Below are positions 36,285-45,196 of a stretch of DNA of 64,000 nt, one piece after another. Under the pieces are notes generated by a model. It did not search any database and was not told the origin of the DNA. It was given only the letters and a program-made list of their open reading frames with translations. Source of the stretch: Pseudomonas sp. DNDY-54 (GTDB lineage: Bacteria; Pseudomonadota; Gammaproteobacteria; Pseudomonadales; Pseudomonadaceae); the NCBI RefSeq assembly GCF_019880365.1, contig NZ_CP082271.1, forward strand, positions 2,914,001 to 2,978,000, in the 5' to 3' direction. Positions within the stretch are counted from its first letter, which is position 1. Each line of letters starts with the position of its first letter. The position numbers and the translations under genes are program-made.

Positions 36285-36845
36285 ATGAGTCGCTATGAAA
36301 TCGCCTTCTCCGGCGAGCTCGCCCCTGGTGCCACGCTGGAGCAGGTCGAGGCCAACCTGACCCGCCTGTTTCAGGCCGACGCGCAGCGGATCGCCGTGCT
36401 CTTTTCCGGCCGCCGCATTGTCATCAAGCAGGACCTCGATCACGCCAGTGTCGAAAAGTACCGCCAGGCGATGGCCCGCGCCGGCGCGATCGCGGAAGTT
36501 CGCCCTATGCCCGTCGAGGTTGAAGAGATAGAGCTGGCCCCGCCACCTGACGAAGCCCCTTCCACAGCGCCGACGGCGGTCGGTTCAGGCTCCGCGCCTT
36601 CGCCACAGCCGCTCAAGGTGACACCGCGCGATGAATACATGGCTGCCTTCGCCGATGTCGAAGCACCGGACTTCGGTATCGCGCCGGTGGGCGCCGACCT
36701 TCAGGACAGCCGCCCGGCCGCACAACCACCCCAGGTCGACCTGTCGCAATTCAGCCTGGCGCCCGTGGGCAGCGATTTGGGCGAAAGACGCCGCGCCAGC
36801 GATGCACCCGTGCCGGACACCTCGCATATCAAACTGCAGGAATGA
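36285..36845 (+). CDS. Uncharacterised protein with repeated C-terminal APVGxDL motif
   Basis: 186 residues, no signal peptide or membrane segment. Residues 1-72 form a compact domain (YEIAFSGELAPGATLEQVE, LFQADAQRIAVLFSGRRIV, KQDLDHASVEKYRQAM). It resembles an unnamed N-terminal domain found on various proteobacterial proteins. A Pro/Ala-rich linker (73-105) follows. The end has a short motif in tandem: APDFGIAPVGADLQD, then LSQFSLAPVGSDLGE, then a partial PDTSHIKLQE. The start has GAGGAA nine bases upstream. It lies between the SNF2-type ATPase and the repair cluster on the same strand. Function unknown. Confidence 0.8.
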   Translation: MSRYEIAFSGELAPGATLEQVEANLTRLFQADAQRIAVLFSGRRIVIKQDLDHASVEKYRQAMARAGAIAEVRPMPVEVEEIELAPPPDEAPSTAPTAVGSGSAPSPQPLKVTPRDEYMAAFADVEAPDFGIAPVGADLQDSRPAAQPPQVDLSQFSLAPVGSDLGERRRASDAPVPDTSHIKLQE

Positions 36846-36903
36846 TCGCCCATTTCCAGTGGGCTGAAGCGGAACGCTTGACGCTACCGTGCACGCCTCC
36901 GTT

Positions 36904-36923
36904 GGGTGGGCTTTAGCCCACCC
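36904..36923. repeat. Short perfect palindrome
   Basis: GGGTGGGCT/AGCCCACCC with a TT loop. It resembles dispersed palindromes common in pseudomonad intergenic DNA. It lies 59 bases after the 186-aa gene; no U-tract, so a terminator role is uncertain. Confidence 0.55.
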
Positions 36924-36985
36924 GCGCCGAACTCGCAGCGCCGCCCCGGGCTCCAACGTTACAAGCCCGCAAAGTGCCTGTATTC

Positions 36986-38002
36986 ATGGATCTTGTCGTT
37001 GCCCGCCCCGAAGGCCTGTATTGCCCGCCCGGTGATTTCTACATCGACCCCTGGCGGCCGGTAGAGCGCGCCGTCATCACCCATGCCCACGGCGACCACG
37101 CGCGCTGGGGCATGGGCCACTACCTGGCCTCCTGCGACAGCGAAGGCATCCTTCGTTCGCGCATCGCAGCCGACATGCCGCTGCAGACACTGGCGTACGG
37201 TGAGTCCATCGAGCATCACGGCGTTAAGCTCAGCTTTCATCCCGCCGGCCACGTGCTCGGCTCGGCTCAAGTGCGCCTGGAATGCAAAGGTGAAGTCTGG
37301 GTCGCCTCTGGTGATTACAAAGTCGAACCGGACGGCACCTGCGCGGCCTTCGAGCCTGTGCGCTGCCATACCTTCATCACCGAATCGACGTTCGGCCTGC
37401 CGATTTACCGGTGGCCTTCACAAGCCGAAGTGTTCCGCGAGATCAATGACTGGTGGCGCGCCAACGCAGCGGCCGGACGCGCCAGCGTGCTGTTCTGCTA
37501 CGCCTTCGGCAAGGCGCAACGCATCCTGCATGGCCTGGATGAGCGTATCGGCACCATCGTGGTTCATGGCGCCGTCGAGCCGTTGAACAAGGTCTACCGC
37601 GAAGCCGGCATCTACCTGCCGCCCACCGTTTACGCGGGAGACTTGAAGAAGGCCGATCCGCGACTGAAACAGGCCATCATTCTCGCCCCACCGTCTGCGG
37701 GTGGCAGCACCTGGATGCGCCGCTTCGGCGATTACGCCGATGCCTTCGCCAGCGGCTGGATGATGCTGCGCGGCACTCGGCGGCGCCGTGGTGTCGATCG
37801 GGGCTTCGTCCTATCCGACCATGCCGACTGGCCGGGCTTGCTCTGGGCTATCGAACAGACCGGTGCCGAGCGGGTCATGGTGACCCACGGTTCTGTTGCG
37901 GTACTGGTTCGCTACCTGCGCGAAATGCGCGGCCTCGATGCCCAGGCGTTCGACACCGAATACGGCGAAGAAGATGACGCCAAGCCCGAGGAGGCCGAAT
38001 GA
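36986..38002 (+). CDS. Ligase-associated metallo-beta-lactamase-fold exonuclease
   Basis: 338-residue MBL/beta-CASP nuclease. Motif HAHGDH near 34-39 is the metal site, HPAGHVLGSAQV and the SGDYK strand follow, then TFGLPIYRW and a late LSDHADWPGL. In the P. putida cluster the homologue is a metal-dependent DNA exonuclease acting with the ligase, Lhr-Core and phosphoesterase. A GTG four codons upstream could also start it; the ATG was chosen for the MDLVVARPEGLY beginning. First of the four repair genes. Confidence 0.9.
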   Translation: MDLVVARPEGLYCPPGDFYIDPWRPVERAVITHAHGDHARWGMGHYLASCDSEGILRSRIAADMPLQTLAYGESIEHHGVKLSFHPAGHVLGSAQVRLECKGEVWVASGDYKVEPDGTCAAFEPVRCHTFITESTFGLPIYRWPSQAEVFREINDWWRANAAAGRASVLFCYAFGKAQRILHGLDERIGTIVVHGAVEPLNKVYREAGIYLPPTVYAGDLKKADPRLKQAIILAPPSAGGSTWMRRFGDYADAFASGWMMLRGTRRRRGVDRGFVLSDHADWPGLLWAIEQTGAERVMVTHGSVAVLVRYLREMRGLDAQAFDTEYGEEDDAKPEEAE

Positions 38003-38120
38003 CCCGGCATTCCACTGCGCAGCCCGGTACGGATCACTACTCAAGGCCCTCACACCGCTCGTCTAGGGGCCAGCATGCTGGCGATCTGGTCTCGCCGGTG
38101 CCGCTCGACGGAGGCGCTGC

Positions 38121-39830
38121 ATGAAGGTGTTCGCCACGCTCTACAGCCGTCTCGACTCGACGACGTCGAGCAATGCGAAGCTCGCCGCCATGCGCGACTA
38201 TTTTCGAGAAGCCGATCCTGCCGACGCCGCCTGGGCCGTCTATTTTCTTGCCGGAGGCCGCCCCCGGCAGCTGGTCCCGACTCGGGTGCTACGCGAAACC
38301 GCAATGAGCGCGTCTGGCCTACCGGAATGGTTGTTCGAGGAAAGCTACCAAGCGGTCGGCGACATGGCTGAAACCATTTCGCTGCTGATTCCGGAGGCCG
38401 AGCACAGCTCTGACGATGGGCTGGCCGTGTGGATGCAGGACTACCTGCTGCCGCTGCGTGGCTTGCCGCCAGAAGAACTGGCCGTGCGGCTACCGGCGCT
38501 GTGGGGCCAGTTGGATCGATTGAGCCTGATGGTCTGCATCAAGCTGATCACCGGCGCCTTTCGCGTCGGGGTATCCAAACTTCTGGTGACGCGAGCGCTT
38601 GCCTCGCTGGTTGATCTTGATCCAAAGCGCGTGGCCCAGCGGCTGGTCGGTTACACCGACCTGTCCCATCGCCCCAGCGCTGAACGCTACCTTGCCCTGA
38701 TCGCCGACGAATCCGAGCACGAACATGCTCAGCGCGGCGGCCAGCCCTACCCGTTCTTCCTGGCGCACTCGTTGCAGTCACCGGTGGAAACATTCGATGC
38801 TCTGCTCGGCGCGCCGGAACACTGGTTCGTCGAGTGGAAGTGGGACGGCATCCGCGCTCAGCTGGTCAAACGCGACGGACAGATCTGGATCTGGTCGCGC
38901 GGCGAGGAGCTGGTCAGCGATCGTTTTCCTGAGCTGTGTGAACTGGCGAGCTGCTTGCCGGATGGCAGCGTAATCGATGGGGAGATCGTCGTCTGGAAAC
39001 AGGCGCCCGAGCGGTCGCCAGCCGCACTGTTCGACGCCAATGATGGCGACACGACGTCCGCCGCCGAGCGCTCCGGCGTGCAACCGTTCGCGCTGCTTCA
39101 ACAACGCATCGGACGCAAGAACCTCACTGCCAAGGTGCTGCAGGACGCGCCCGTCGTGGTGCTCGGCTATGACCTGTTGGAGTGGCAGGGTGACGATTGG
39201 CGCCAACGGCCGCACCACGAGCGTAGGGGGCAACTCGAAGCCGTTATCCAGCAATGCGCAAACCCGCGGCTGATGGCGTCACCGTTGGTCCAGGGCAACG
39301 ACTGGCACGACCTGGCCCGCCAGCGCGAAGCCTCACGCGCGCTAGGCGTCGAAGGCATGATGATCAAGGCCCGTGCGGCGCAATACGGGGTGGGCCGGAC
39401 CAAGGACGTCGGCGTGTGGTGGAAATGGAAGATTGATCCCTACTCCATTGATGCTGTCCTGATCTATGCGCAGCGCGGGCATGGACGCCGCGCCAGCCTC
39501 TATACCGATTACACCTTTGCCGTCTGGGACGGCGATCCGGGTGATCCGGAGCGCAAGCTGGTGCCATTCGCAAAAGCGTATTCCGGACTGACCGATGAAG
39601 AAATGCGCAAGGTCGACGCGATCGTACGCAAGACCACCGTGGAAAAATTCGGCCCGGTGCGCAGCGTGACGCCCACGCTCGTGTTTGAGCTGGGCTTCGA
39701 GGGTATTGCCGCCAGCAGTCGGCACAAGAGCGGCATCGCCGTACGTTTTCCGCGCATGCTGCGCTGGCGCCATGACAAGCCAGTTGAGGAAGCCGATACG
39801 CTGGCGACGCTGAAGGAACTGCTGGGATGA
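38121..39830 (+). CDS. ATP-dependent DNA ligase
   Basis: 569-residue ligase. An N-terminal DNA-binding domain (1-210) precedes the nucleotidyltransferase motif I EWKWDGIRAQL with adenylated Lys240. Motif IIIa DGEIVVWK, motif IV EGMMIKARAAQYGVGRTKDV and motif V WWKWKIDPYSIDAVLIYAQ follow, and then an OB domain. It has no polymerase or nuclease fused, so it is not LigD. A start at MKVFATLYSR has GGAGG upstream (ACGGAGGCGCTGC). It lies 118 bases after the exonuclease and is separated from Lhr-Core by REP elements. Confidence 0.93.
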   Translation: MKVFATLYSRLDSTTSSNAKLAAMRDYFREADPADAAWAVYFLAGGRPRQLVPTRVLRETAMSASGLPEWLFEESYQAVGDMAETISLLIPEAEHSSDDGLAVWMQDYLLPLRGLPPEELAVRLPALWGQLDRLSLMVCIKLITGAFRVGVSKLLVTRALASLVDLDPKRVAQRLVGYTDLSHRPSAERYLALIADESEHEHAQRGGQPYPFFLAHSLQSPVETFDALLGAPEHWFVEWKWDGIRAQLVKRDGQIWIWSRGEELVSDRFPELCELASCLPDGSVIDGEIVVWKQAPERSPAALFDANDGDTTSAAERSGVQPFALLQQRIGRKNLTAKVLQDAPVVVLGYDLLEWQGDDWRQRPHHERRGQLEAVIQQCANPRLMASPLVQGNDWHDLARQREASRALGVEGMMIKARAAQYGVGRTKDVGVWWKWKIDPYSIDAVLIYAQRGHGRRASLYTDYTFAVWDGDPGDPERKLVPFAKAYSGLTDEEMRKVDAIVRKTTVEKFGPVRSVTPTLVFELGFEGIAASSRHKSGIAVRFPRMLRWRHDKPVEEADTLATLKELLG

Positions 39831-39850
39831 CCCCGCCACACCAGCGCCCA

Positions 39851-39937
39851 CTTGTAGCAGACGAGGGAAGGCCCGGCTTGCTGGCGAATCGTAGACGCGC
39901 GGTGTCCTGGATTCGCGAGCAAGCTCGCGCCTACAAA
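39851..39937. repeat. REP element pair (REPIN-like), first
   Basis: A forward unit (TTGTAGCAG...GGCTTGCTGGCGAATC, about 39852-39890) is followed by an opposite unit ATTCGCGAGCAAGCTCGCG with CCTACAAA (39911-39936). These are the classical Pseudomonas REP sequences read in opposite directions. Any reading frame across them is incidental. Confidence 0.85.
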
Positions 39938-39956
39938 GAGCACAAGCCCGGCACCC

Positions 39957-40031
39957 GTGTAGGAGCCGGCTTGATGGCGAACCATAACGACACAGAAGCA
40001 CAGCTTCGCGAGCGCGCTCGCTCCTGCGAGA
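39957..40031. repeat. REP element pair (REPIN-like), second
   Basis: GTGTAGGAGCCGGCTTGATG and GCGAACC (39957-39982) are followed by the opposite unit CTTCGCGAGCGCGCTCGCTC and CTGCGAG (40004-40030). With the first pair this makes four REP units in 180 bases between the ligase and lhr genes, where they may act as mRNA stabilisers or attenuators. Confidence 0.82.
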
Positions 40032-40074
40032 AGCAAAACCGCGATCCTATTTCGTACCAGGCGAGGCGCCGGGC

Positions 40075-42684
40075 ATGAGCACGTCATCGCCTGATACCTT
40101 CGGTGAACGCTGGTTCTACGAACGCGGGTGGGCGCCCTTCGCCTTTCAGCGTGAGGTTTGGCAGGCGGTAAGGGATGGCGAGTCCGGCCTGCTACACGCG
40201 ACGACGGGTTCGGGCAAGACCTATGCCGTCTGGCTGGGTGCCTTGAATCGATTCGCCGCGCCGGCGCCGCACGCCGCAAAAGGTCCGGCGGAAAAGTCCT
40301 CCGACAAACCCGCCCCCCTCACCCTGCTGTGGATTACGCCCATGCGTGCCTTGGCTGCCGATACTGCACGCGCGCTGCAGGCGCCGTTGGACGATTTGGG
40401 CATCCACTGGAGCATTGGCCTGCGCACGGGCGACACTGCCAGCGCCGAGCGCGCGCGACAGAGTCGGCGCTTGCCCAGCGCATTGGTCACCACGCCGGAA
40501 AGCCTGACACTCCTGCTGACTCGCGCCGATGCCCGCCAGGCCTTTGCCGGGTTGCGCATGCTGGTGGTCGATGAATGGCACGAACTCCTCGGCAACAAGC
40601 GCGGTGTGCAACTGCAATTGGCGCTGGCCCGTCTGCGCCACTGGATGCCGGAGCTGATCGTCTGGGGCCTCTCAGCCACGCTGGGCAATCAACCGCATGC
40701 GCTGGAGGTGCTGTTGCACCCGAACAGCGGCAAGCTCGTGCAAGGCAAAATCGACAAGCAACTGCACGTCGATACCCTGCTCCCGCCGAACATCGAGCGC
40801 TTCCCCTGGGCCGGCCACCTCGGCCTGCGCATGCTGCCGCAGGTCGTCGAAGAGATCGACTCGGCCGCTACGTCCCTGGTCTTTACCAACACCCGCTCGC
40901 AATCGGAACTCTGGTATCAGGCGATTCTCGAGGCGCGCCCGGACTGGGCCGGACTGATCGCCCTGCACCACGGCTCGCTCGCGCGTGAAGTCCGTGACTG
41001 GGTCGAGTTGGGCCTGAAACAGGGCGCACTGAAGGCGGTGGTCTGCACCTCCAGTCTGGATCTCGGCGTGGACTTCCTGCCAGTCGAACGCGTGCTACAG
41101 ATTGGCTCGCCCAAGGGGGTTGCGCGTTTGATGCAGCGTGCTGGCCGTTCCGGTCACGCGCCCGGGCGGGCCTCCCGCGTTACCCTCGTGCCGACCAACA
41201 GCTTCGAGGTGGTGGAAGCCGCGGCGGCCAAGGTTGCCGTCGCCGAGCGGCGGATTGAAGCACGCAGTGCTCCACACCGACCCCTGGACGTGTTGGTGCA
41301 GCATCTGGTCAGCATGGCGCTAGGCGGTGGCTTCCGCCCCGAATCGCAGTTCACGGAAGTCCGCCAAGCCTGGTCCTATCGCGATCTGGACGAGGAACAG
41401 TGGCAATGGGCGCTGGCCTTTGTCCGTCACGGCGGCCATTCGTTGACGGCCTATCCCGACTATCAACGCGTCGAACCTGACGAGACGGGATTATGGAAAG
41501 TGCCCAGCCGTCGCGTCGCCCTGCGCCATCGCATGAGCATCGGCACCATCGTCAGCGATGCCAGCCTGACGGTGAAATTCTGGGCCAAAGGCGGCAGCGG
41601 TCGCTCCCTCGGCTCCGTCGAGGAGGGGTTCATCGCCCGCCTGCGCCCCGGTGACAATTTTCTCTTCGGCGGGCGCCTTCTGGAGCTGGTGCGAGTCGAA
41701 AACATGACCGCTTACGTCAGCCGTGCAACCGGCAAGAAAGCCGCCGTGCCGCGCTGGAATGGCGGTCGTATGCCGCTCTCCAGCGAACTCGCCGATGCCG
41801 TCGTCGAGCAGCTTGGTGCGGCCTCGCAGGGTGCGTTCACTAGCGATGAGATGCGTTTGGTTGAGCCGCTGCTGCGCGTGCAAATGGAGTGGTCGACGCT
41901 GCCGACCGAAACCACATTGCTGGCGGAAGTCATGAAATCGCGCGAGGGCTGGCACCTCTTTCTCTACCCGTTCGCCGGCCGTCACGTGCATCTCGGCCTC
42001 GCCAGTCTGCTGGCCTGGCGAATGGGTCAACGTCAGCCGCTGACCTTTTCCATCGCCGTCAACGACTATGGCTTCGAGCTGCTCTCGGCCACCGAAGTGG
42101 ACTGGCTGCAATGGCTGACCCCGGCGCTGTTTAGCCAGGACGATTTACTGCATGACGTGCTGGCCAGCCTCAATGCAGGCGAGCTGGCGCGTCGACGTTT
42201 CCGCGAGATCGCGCGCATTGCCGGCCTGGTCTTTTCCGGTTACCCCGGTGCGCAGAAAAGCGCGCGACAACTGCAGGCTTCCAGCGGGCTGTTCTTCGAC
42301 GTGTTCCGTCAGTACGACCCGACCAACCTGCTACTGACGCAAGCCGAAGAAGAGGTACTCCGCCAGGAACTGGAGGTCGACCGGCTGGAACAGACCTTGA
42401 CGCGGCTACAGCAGCGCCGGCTGGATATCCATCCGGTTCGACGGACCACGCCGCTAGCCTTTCCCTTGATGGTCGAGCGCTTCCGCGAAAGCATGAGTTC
42501 GGAGAAGCTGGCCGACCGTATTCGTCGGATGGTTGCCGAACTCGACAAGGCCGCCGGCCCCGGTGGCTACCAGCCAGAGGCCAACGCCCGTATTGACGTG
42601 GAACGGGAGACCAGCGCCAAGCGCAAACCGCGCCAGACTAAAGACGGTACGCCGAGACAGAAGAAAGCGCGGCCACCAGGCTGA
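40075..42684 (+). CDS. lhr: Lhr-Core 3'-5' DNA helicase
   Basis: 869-residue superfamily 2 helicase. Walker A ATTGSGKTYAVW (Lys48), motif Ia ITPMRALAADTA, DEWH in VVDEWHELLGNKRG, SATLGN, then lobe 2 with CTSSLDLGVDFLPVERVLQIGSPKG and the RAGRSGH arginine motif, then the winged-helix and Lhr-specific domain. Full Lhr has a further 600-residue extension; this is the shorter Lhr-Core that clusters with ligase, exonuclease and phosphoesterase. The basic tail (838-869) is Lys/Arg-rich. Confidence 0.94.
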   Translation: MSTSSPDTFGERWFYERGWAPFAFQREVWQAVRDGESGLLHATTGSGKTYAVWLGALNRFAAPAPHAAKGPAEKSSDKPAPLTLLWITPMRALAADTARALQAPLDDLGIHWSIGLRTGDTASAERARQSRRLPSALVTTPESLTLLLTRADARQAFAGLRMLVVDEWHELLGNKRGVQLQLALARLRHWMPELIVWGLSATLGNQPHALEVLLHPNSGKLVQGKIDKQLHVDTLLPPNIERFPWAGHLGLRMLPQVVEEIDSAATSLVFTNTRSQSELWYQAILEARPDWAGLIALHHGSLAREVRDWVELGLKQGALKAVVCTSSLDLGVDFLPVERVLQIGSPKGVARLMQRAGRSGHAPGRASRVTLVPTNSFEVVEAAAAKVAVAERRIEARSAPHRPLDVLVQHLVSMALGGGFRPESQFTEVRQAWSYRDLDEEQWQWALAFVRHGGHSLTAYPDYQRVEPDETGLWKVPSRRVALRHRMSIGTIVSDASLTVKFWAKGGSGRSLGSVEEGFIARLRPGDNFLFGGRLLELVRVENMTAYVSRATGKKAAVPRWNGGRMPLSSELADAVVEQLGAASQGAFTSDEMRLVEPLLRVQMEWSTLPTETTLLAEVMKSREGWHLFLYPFAGRHVHLGLASLLAWRMGQRQPLTFSIAVNDYGFELLSATEVDWLQWLTPALFSQDDLLHDVLASLNAGELARRRFREIARIAGLVFSGYPGAQKSARQLQASSGLFFDVFRQYDPTNLLLTQAEEEVLRQELEVDRLEQTLTRLQQRRLDIHPVRRTTPLAFPLMVERFRESMSSEKLADRIRRMVAELDKAAGPGGYQPEANARIDVERETSAKRKPRQTKDGTPRQKKARPPG

Positions 42685-42778
42685 ACCGTCGCCTGCTCCT
42701 TTCCCGGTTGGTATGGCCAGACCGATCAACCGCCTACGGAGCGTGGGAACCCTCGAACGCTCACGTTAAACTCGCCGC

Positions 42779-43435
42779 ATGACCCCACACCTGCCCATCG
42801 AACTGGAACAGACCGAACTCTGGCTGCTCGCCGACAAGGCTATTTACTGGCCGGAACAACAGGCGCTGTTGATCGCTGATATCCACTTCGGCAAGGCCGC
42901 CGCCTACCGACGCCTCGGCCAACCGGTGCCACACGGCACCACTCAGGCCAATCTGCAGCGGCTGGACGATCTGCTCGGCCGATATCGCTGCAGGCAATTG
43001 ATCTTCCTTGGCGATTTTTTGCACGCACCGGAATCACAGACACCCGCCACCTTGGCGCAACTGCATGAGTGGCGCGAGACCCACGGCGACTTGCCGATCA
43101 CGCTGATCCGCGGCAATCACGATAAACGTGCCGGTGATCCGCCCACCACGCTCGGCATGACGATTGTTGAAGAGCCCCTCCTGCTCGGCCCTTTTGCGCT
43201 GCAACACGAACCCGAGCCACACCCGTCACATCACGTGCTGGCCGGCCATCTGCATCCCGCTTTCCGCCTCAACGGCCGCGGCCGGCAGACCCTTCGCCTG
43301 CCCTGCTTTTGCATCGGCACGCGTGTCAGCCTATTGCCGGCCTTTGGCAGCTTCACTGGAATGATGGAGGTCGACGCCGACCCGGGTCGGCGTCTGTACG
43401 TGGTTGGGGATGGGAGTGTGTGGCAGGTGGCTTGA
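42779..43435 (+). CDS. pdeM: Ligase-associated metallophosphoesterase (PdeM/MPE)
   Basis: 218-residue calcineurin-like phosphoesterase. The metal motifs are all present: IADIHFGK (Asp34, His36), FLGDF, RGNHDKR, and GHLHPAF near the end. In the P. putida cluster the homologue is a Mn-dependent DNA endonuclease/phosphodiesterase. It is fourth in the repair set, 94 bases after lhr. The next gene converges at 7 bases. Confidence 0.92.
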   Translation: MTPHLPIELEQTELWLLADKAIYWPEQQALLIADIHFGKAAAYRRLGQPVPHGTTQANLQRLDDLLGRYRCRQLIFLGDFLHAPESQTPATLAQLHEWRETHGDLPITLIRGNHDKRAGDPPTTLGMTIVEEPLLLGPFALQHEPEPHPSHHVLAGHLHPAFRLNGRGRQTLRLPCFCIGTRVSLLPAFGSFTGMMEVDADPGRRLYVVGDGSVWQVA

Positions 43436-43442
43436 TCGACGA

Positions 43443-43676
43443 TCAGGCCTGGGAAATTCCGGTTACGGTGATACCGAAGCGTTCAGCCAGCCGGGTGGCC
43501 GGTGTCTCCTCGATGTCTGGATCATGCTCGTAGGCATCGTCCTCGCCCGCGTAGTCGTGCTCAGCTTTCTGCGTTACCAGCGCTACTGCCTCGTCTATAT
43601 CCGGCTGGTGATCGGACTCGGTCCTGAGAATGGAAGTGTTGCCGTCTTTACTGTACGCGATGATCCAAGTCGTCAT
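43443..43676 (-). CDS. Small acidic protein of unknown function
   Basis: 77 residues: MTTWIIAYSKDGNTSILRTE, then an acidic middle (DYAGEDDAYEHDPDIEE) and a C-terminal SRLAERFGI-like helix (TRLAERFGITVTGI). It is supported by a GGGGG run upstream of the ATG and an amino acid composition unlike a random frame. No family recognised. It is convergent with pdeM and divergent from the esterase gene, so its regulation is separate from both. Confidence 0.6.
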   Translation of the reverse strand: MTTWIIAYSKDGNTSILRTESDHQPDIDEAVALVTQKAEHDYAGEDDAYEHDPDIEETPATRLAERFGITVTGISQA

Positions 43677-43861
43677 GGATGCCCCCTTGTTCTAGCGCCT
43701 TCGGCAATTACGCTCGCCGATATTGGCGTCGCTTTGTTTAGAGACTAGTTCGCCTGTTTCAGTTCTGCCGCTTACGCTTGATCGGACGACCTGCCGAACG
43801 GTCTGAAACGGGGCCTGAGACCGTCGGTCATCGGTAAAGAAAGGATCCAGGAGACAAGGCC

Positions 43862-45193
43862 ATGATTCGATCACGCCCGCGACCTACCGAGACGACCGAA
43901 GAACAGCTGGTCGAGTTGCTACGCCAGCACGCGACACCCCTCCCGGCAATGGACGACCCGGCGTTTGCGGACCCCTTCGATCAATTCGCCGACGCAAAAG
44001 TGGTGTTGATTGGTGAAGCTAGCCATGGCACGTCCGAGTTCTATCGGGCGCGCGCGCAAATTACCCGACGGCTGGTCGAGCGCCACGGCTTCACGATCAT
44101 CGCCGCTGAAGCTGACTGGCCGGATGCCGCAAAAATAGACCATTTCGCCCGTCATCTGCAGCCATCGACCTGGGTGGACGAAGGTTTCAAGCGGTTTCCG
44201 ACCTGGATGTGGCGCAACCAGGAAGTGGCCGAGTTCGTCGGCTGGCTGCGCAGCCACAACGAACCGCTCGCCCCAGAGGAGCGGGTCGAGTTTCGCGGGC
44301 TGGACGTGTACAGCCTCGGCTCCTCGATCCGCGAAGTGCTGGATTATCTCGACCGCATCGACCCGCAAGCCGCCAGCGCCGCACGCCGCCGCTACGGCTG
44401 CCTCAGCCCTTGGCACGAAGAACCGGCCATTTACGGCCACAAGGTGATGCTCGGCGAGCCGTCTTGCGAAGACGCCGTCGTTGAGCAGCTGCGCGCCCTG
44501 CTCGATCAACGGCTGGAATACCTTGAACGAGACGGCGGCAGCTTCTTCAATGCGGAGCGCAACGCCCGCGTGGTGCTCGCCGCCGAGCAGTATTACCGAG
44601 CCATGTACCAGGGCTCCGCAGAGTCTTGGAATCTGCGCGACCGGCACATGTTCGACACCCTCCGTGCGCTATTGGAACACCGTGGCGAGAATGCTAAGGC
44701 CGTGGTCTGGGCGCACAACTCGCATATCGGTAACGCCGCCTCGACGTCCATGGGATGGGGCGGCGAGTTCAACATCGGCGAGCTGTGCCGAACCGCGTTT
44801 GGTCGCGACGCGGTGCTGATCGGCATGGCGACCGACCATGGCGAGGTGGCAGCAGCAGACAACTGGGACGAGCCAATGCAGATCAAGCAGGTCCGCCCAT
44901 CACGCCCGGACAGCTGGGAACAGCTCTTTCTACGTACCGGCGTTGCCTCATCACTGACCACCTGGCGCGATGATGCCTCCTTGCGTCAGACGCTCGCCCG
45001 GCCCCGGCTGGAGCGGGCGATCGGCGTCATCTACCGGCCGGCTACCGAGCGGCAAAGCCACTATTTCCAAGCCATACTGTCTGAACAGTTCGACGCCCTG
45101 ATCTGGCTGGCTGAGACCACGGCAGTGACGCCCATTGGGCCGCAACAGATCGACGGCGAAATCATTCCGGATACCTACCCATTCGGAGAATGA
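43862..45193 (+). CDS. Erythromycin-esterase-like hydrolase
   Basis: 443-residue member of the erythromycin esterase family (PF05139). Signature GEASHGTSEF at 51-60 with His55, then IAAEADWPDAAK, a conserved WMWRNQEV, and KAVVWAHNSHIGNA. The true erythromycin esterases EreA/B belong to the same family, but most chromosomal members have unknown substrates; a resistance role is not implied. It has AGGAGA nine bases before the ATG. The phosphoribosyltransferase gene follows 3 bases after the stop, so the two are almost certainly co-translated. Confidence 0.88.
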   Translation: MIRSRPRPTETTEEQLVELLRQHATPLPAMDDPAFADPFDQFADAKVVLIGEASHGTSEFYRARAQITRRLVERHGFTIIAAEADWPDAAKIDHFARHLQPSTWVDEGFKRFPTWMWRNQEVAEFVGWLRSHNEPLAPEERVEFRGLDVYSLGSSIREVLDYLDRIDPQAASAARRRYGCLSPWHEEPAIYGHKVMLGEPSCEDAVVEQLRALLDQRLEYLERDGGSFFNAERNARVVLAAEQYYRAMYQGSAESWNLRDRHMFDTLRALLEHRGENAKAVVWAHNSHIGNAASTSMGWGGEFNIGELCRTAFGRDAVLIGMATDHGEVAAADNWDEPMQIKQVRPSRPDSWEQLFLRTGVASSLTTWRDDASLRQTLARPRLERAIGVIYRPATERQSHYFQAILSEQFDALIWLAETTAVTPIGPQQIDGEIIPDTYPFGE

Positions 45194-45196
45194 GCC

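Noticed and set aside
39827..40078. 83-codon frame between ligase and lhr
   Set aside because: Composed of REP palindromes; the repeated sequence explains the open frame.
43862..45193. Macrolide resistance gene
   Set aside because: Membership in the esterase family does not imply EreA/B activity; chromosomal members mostly have other, unknown roles.
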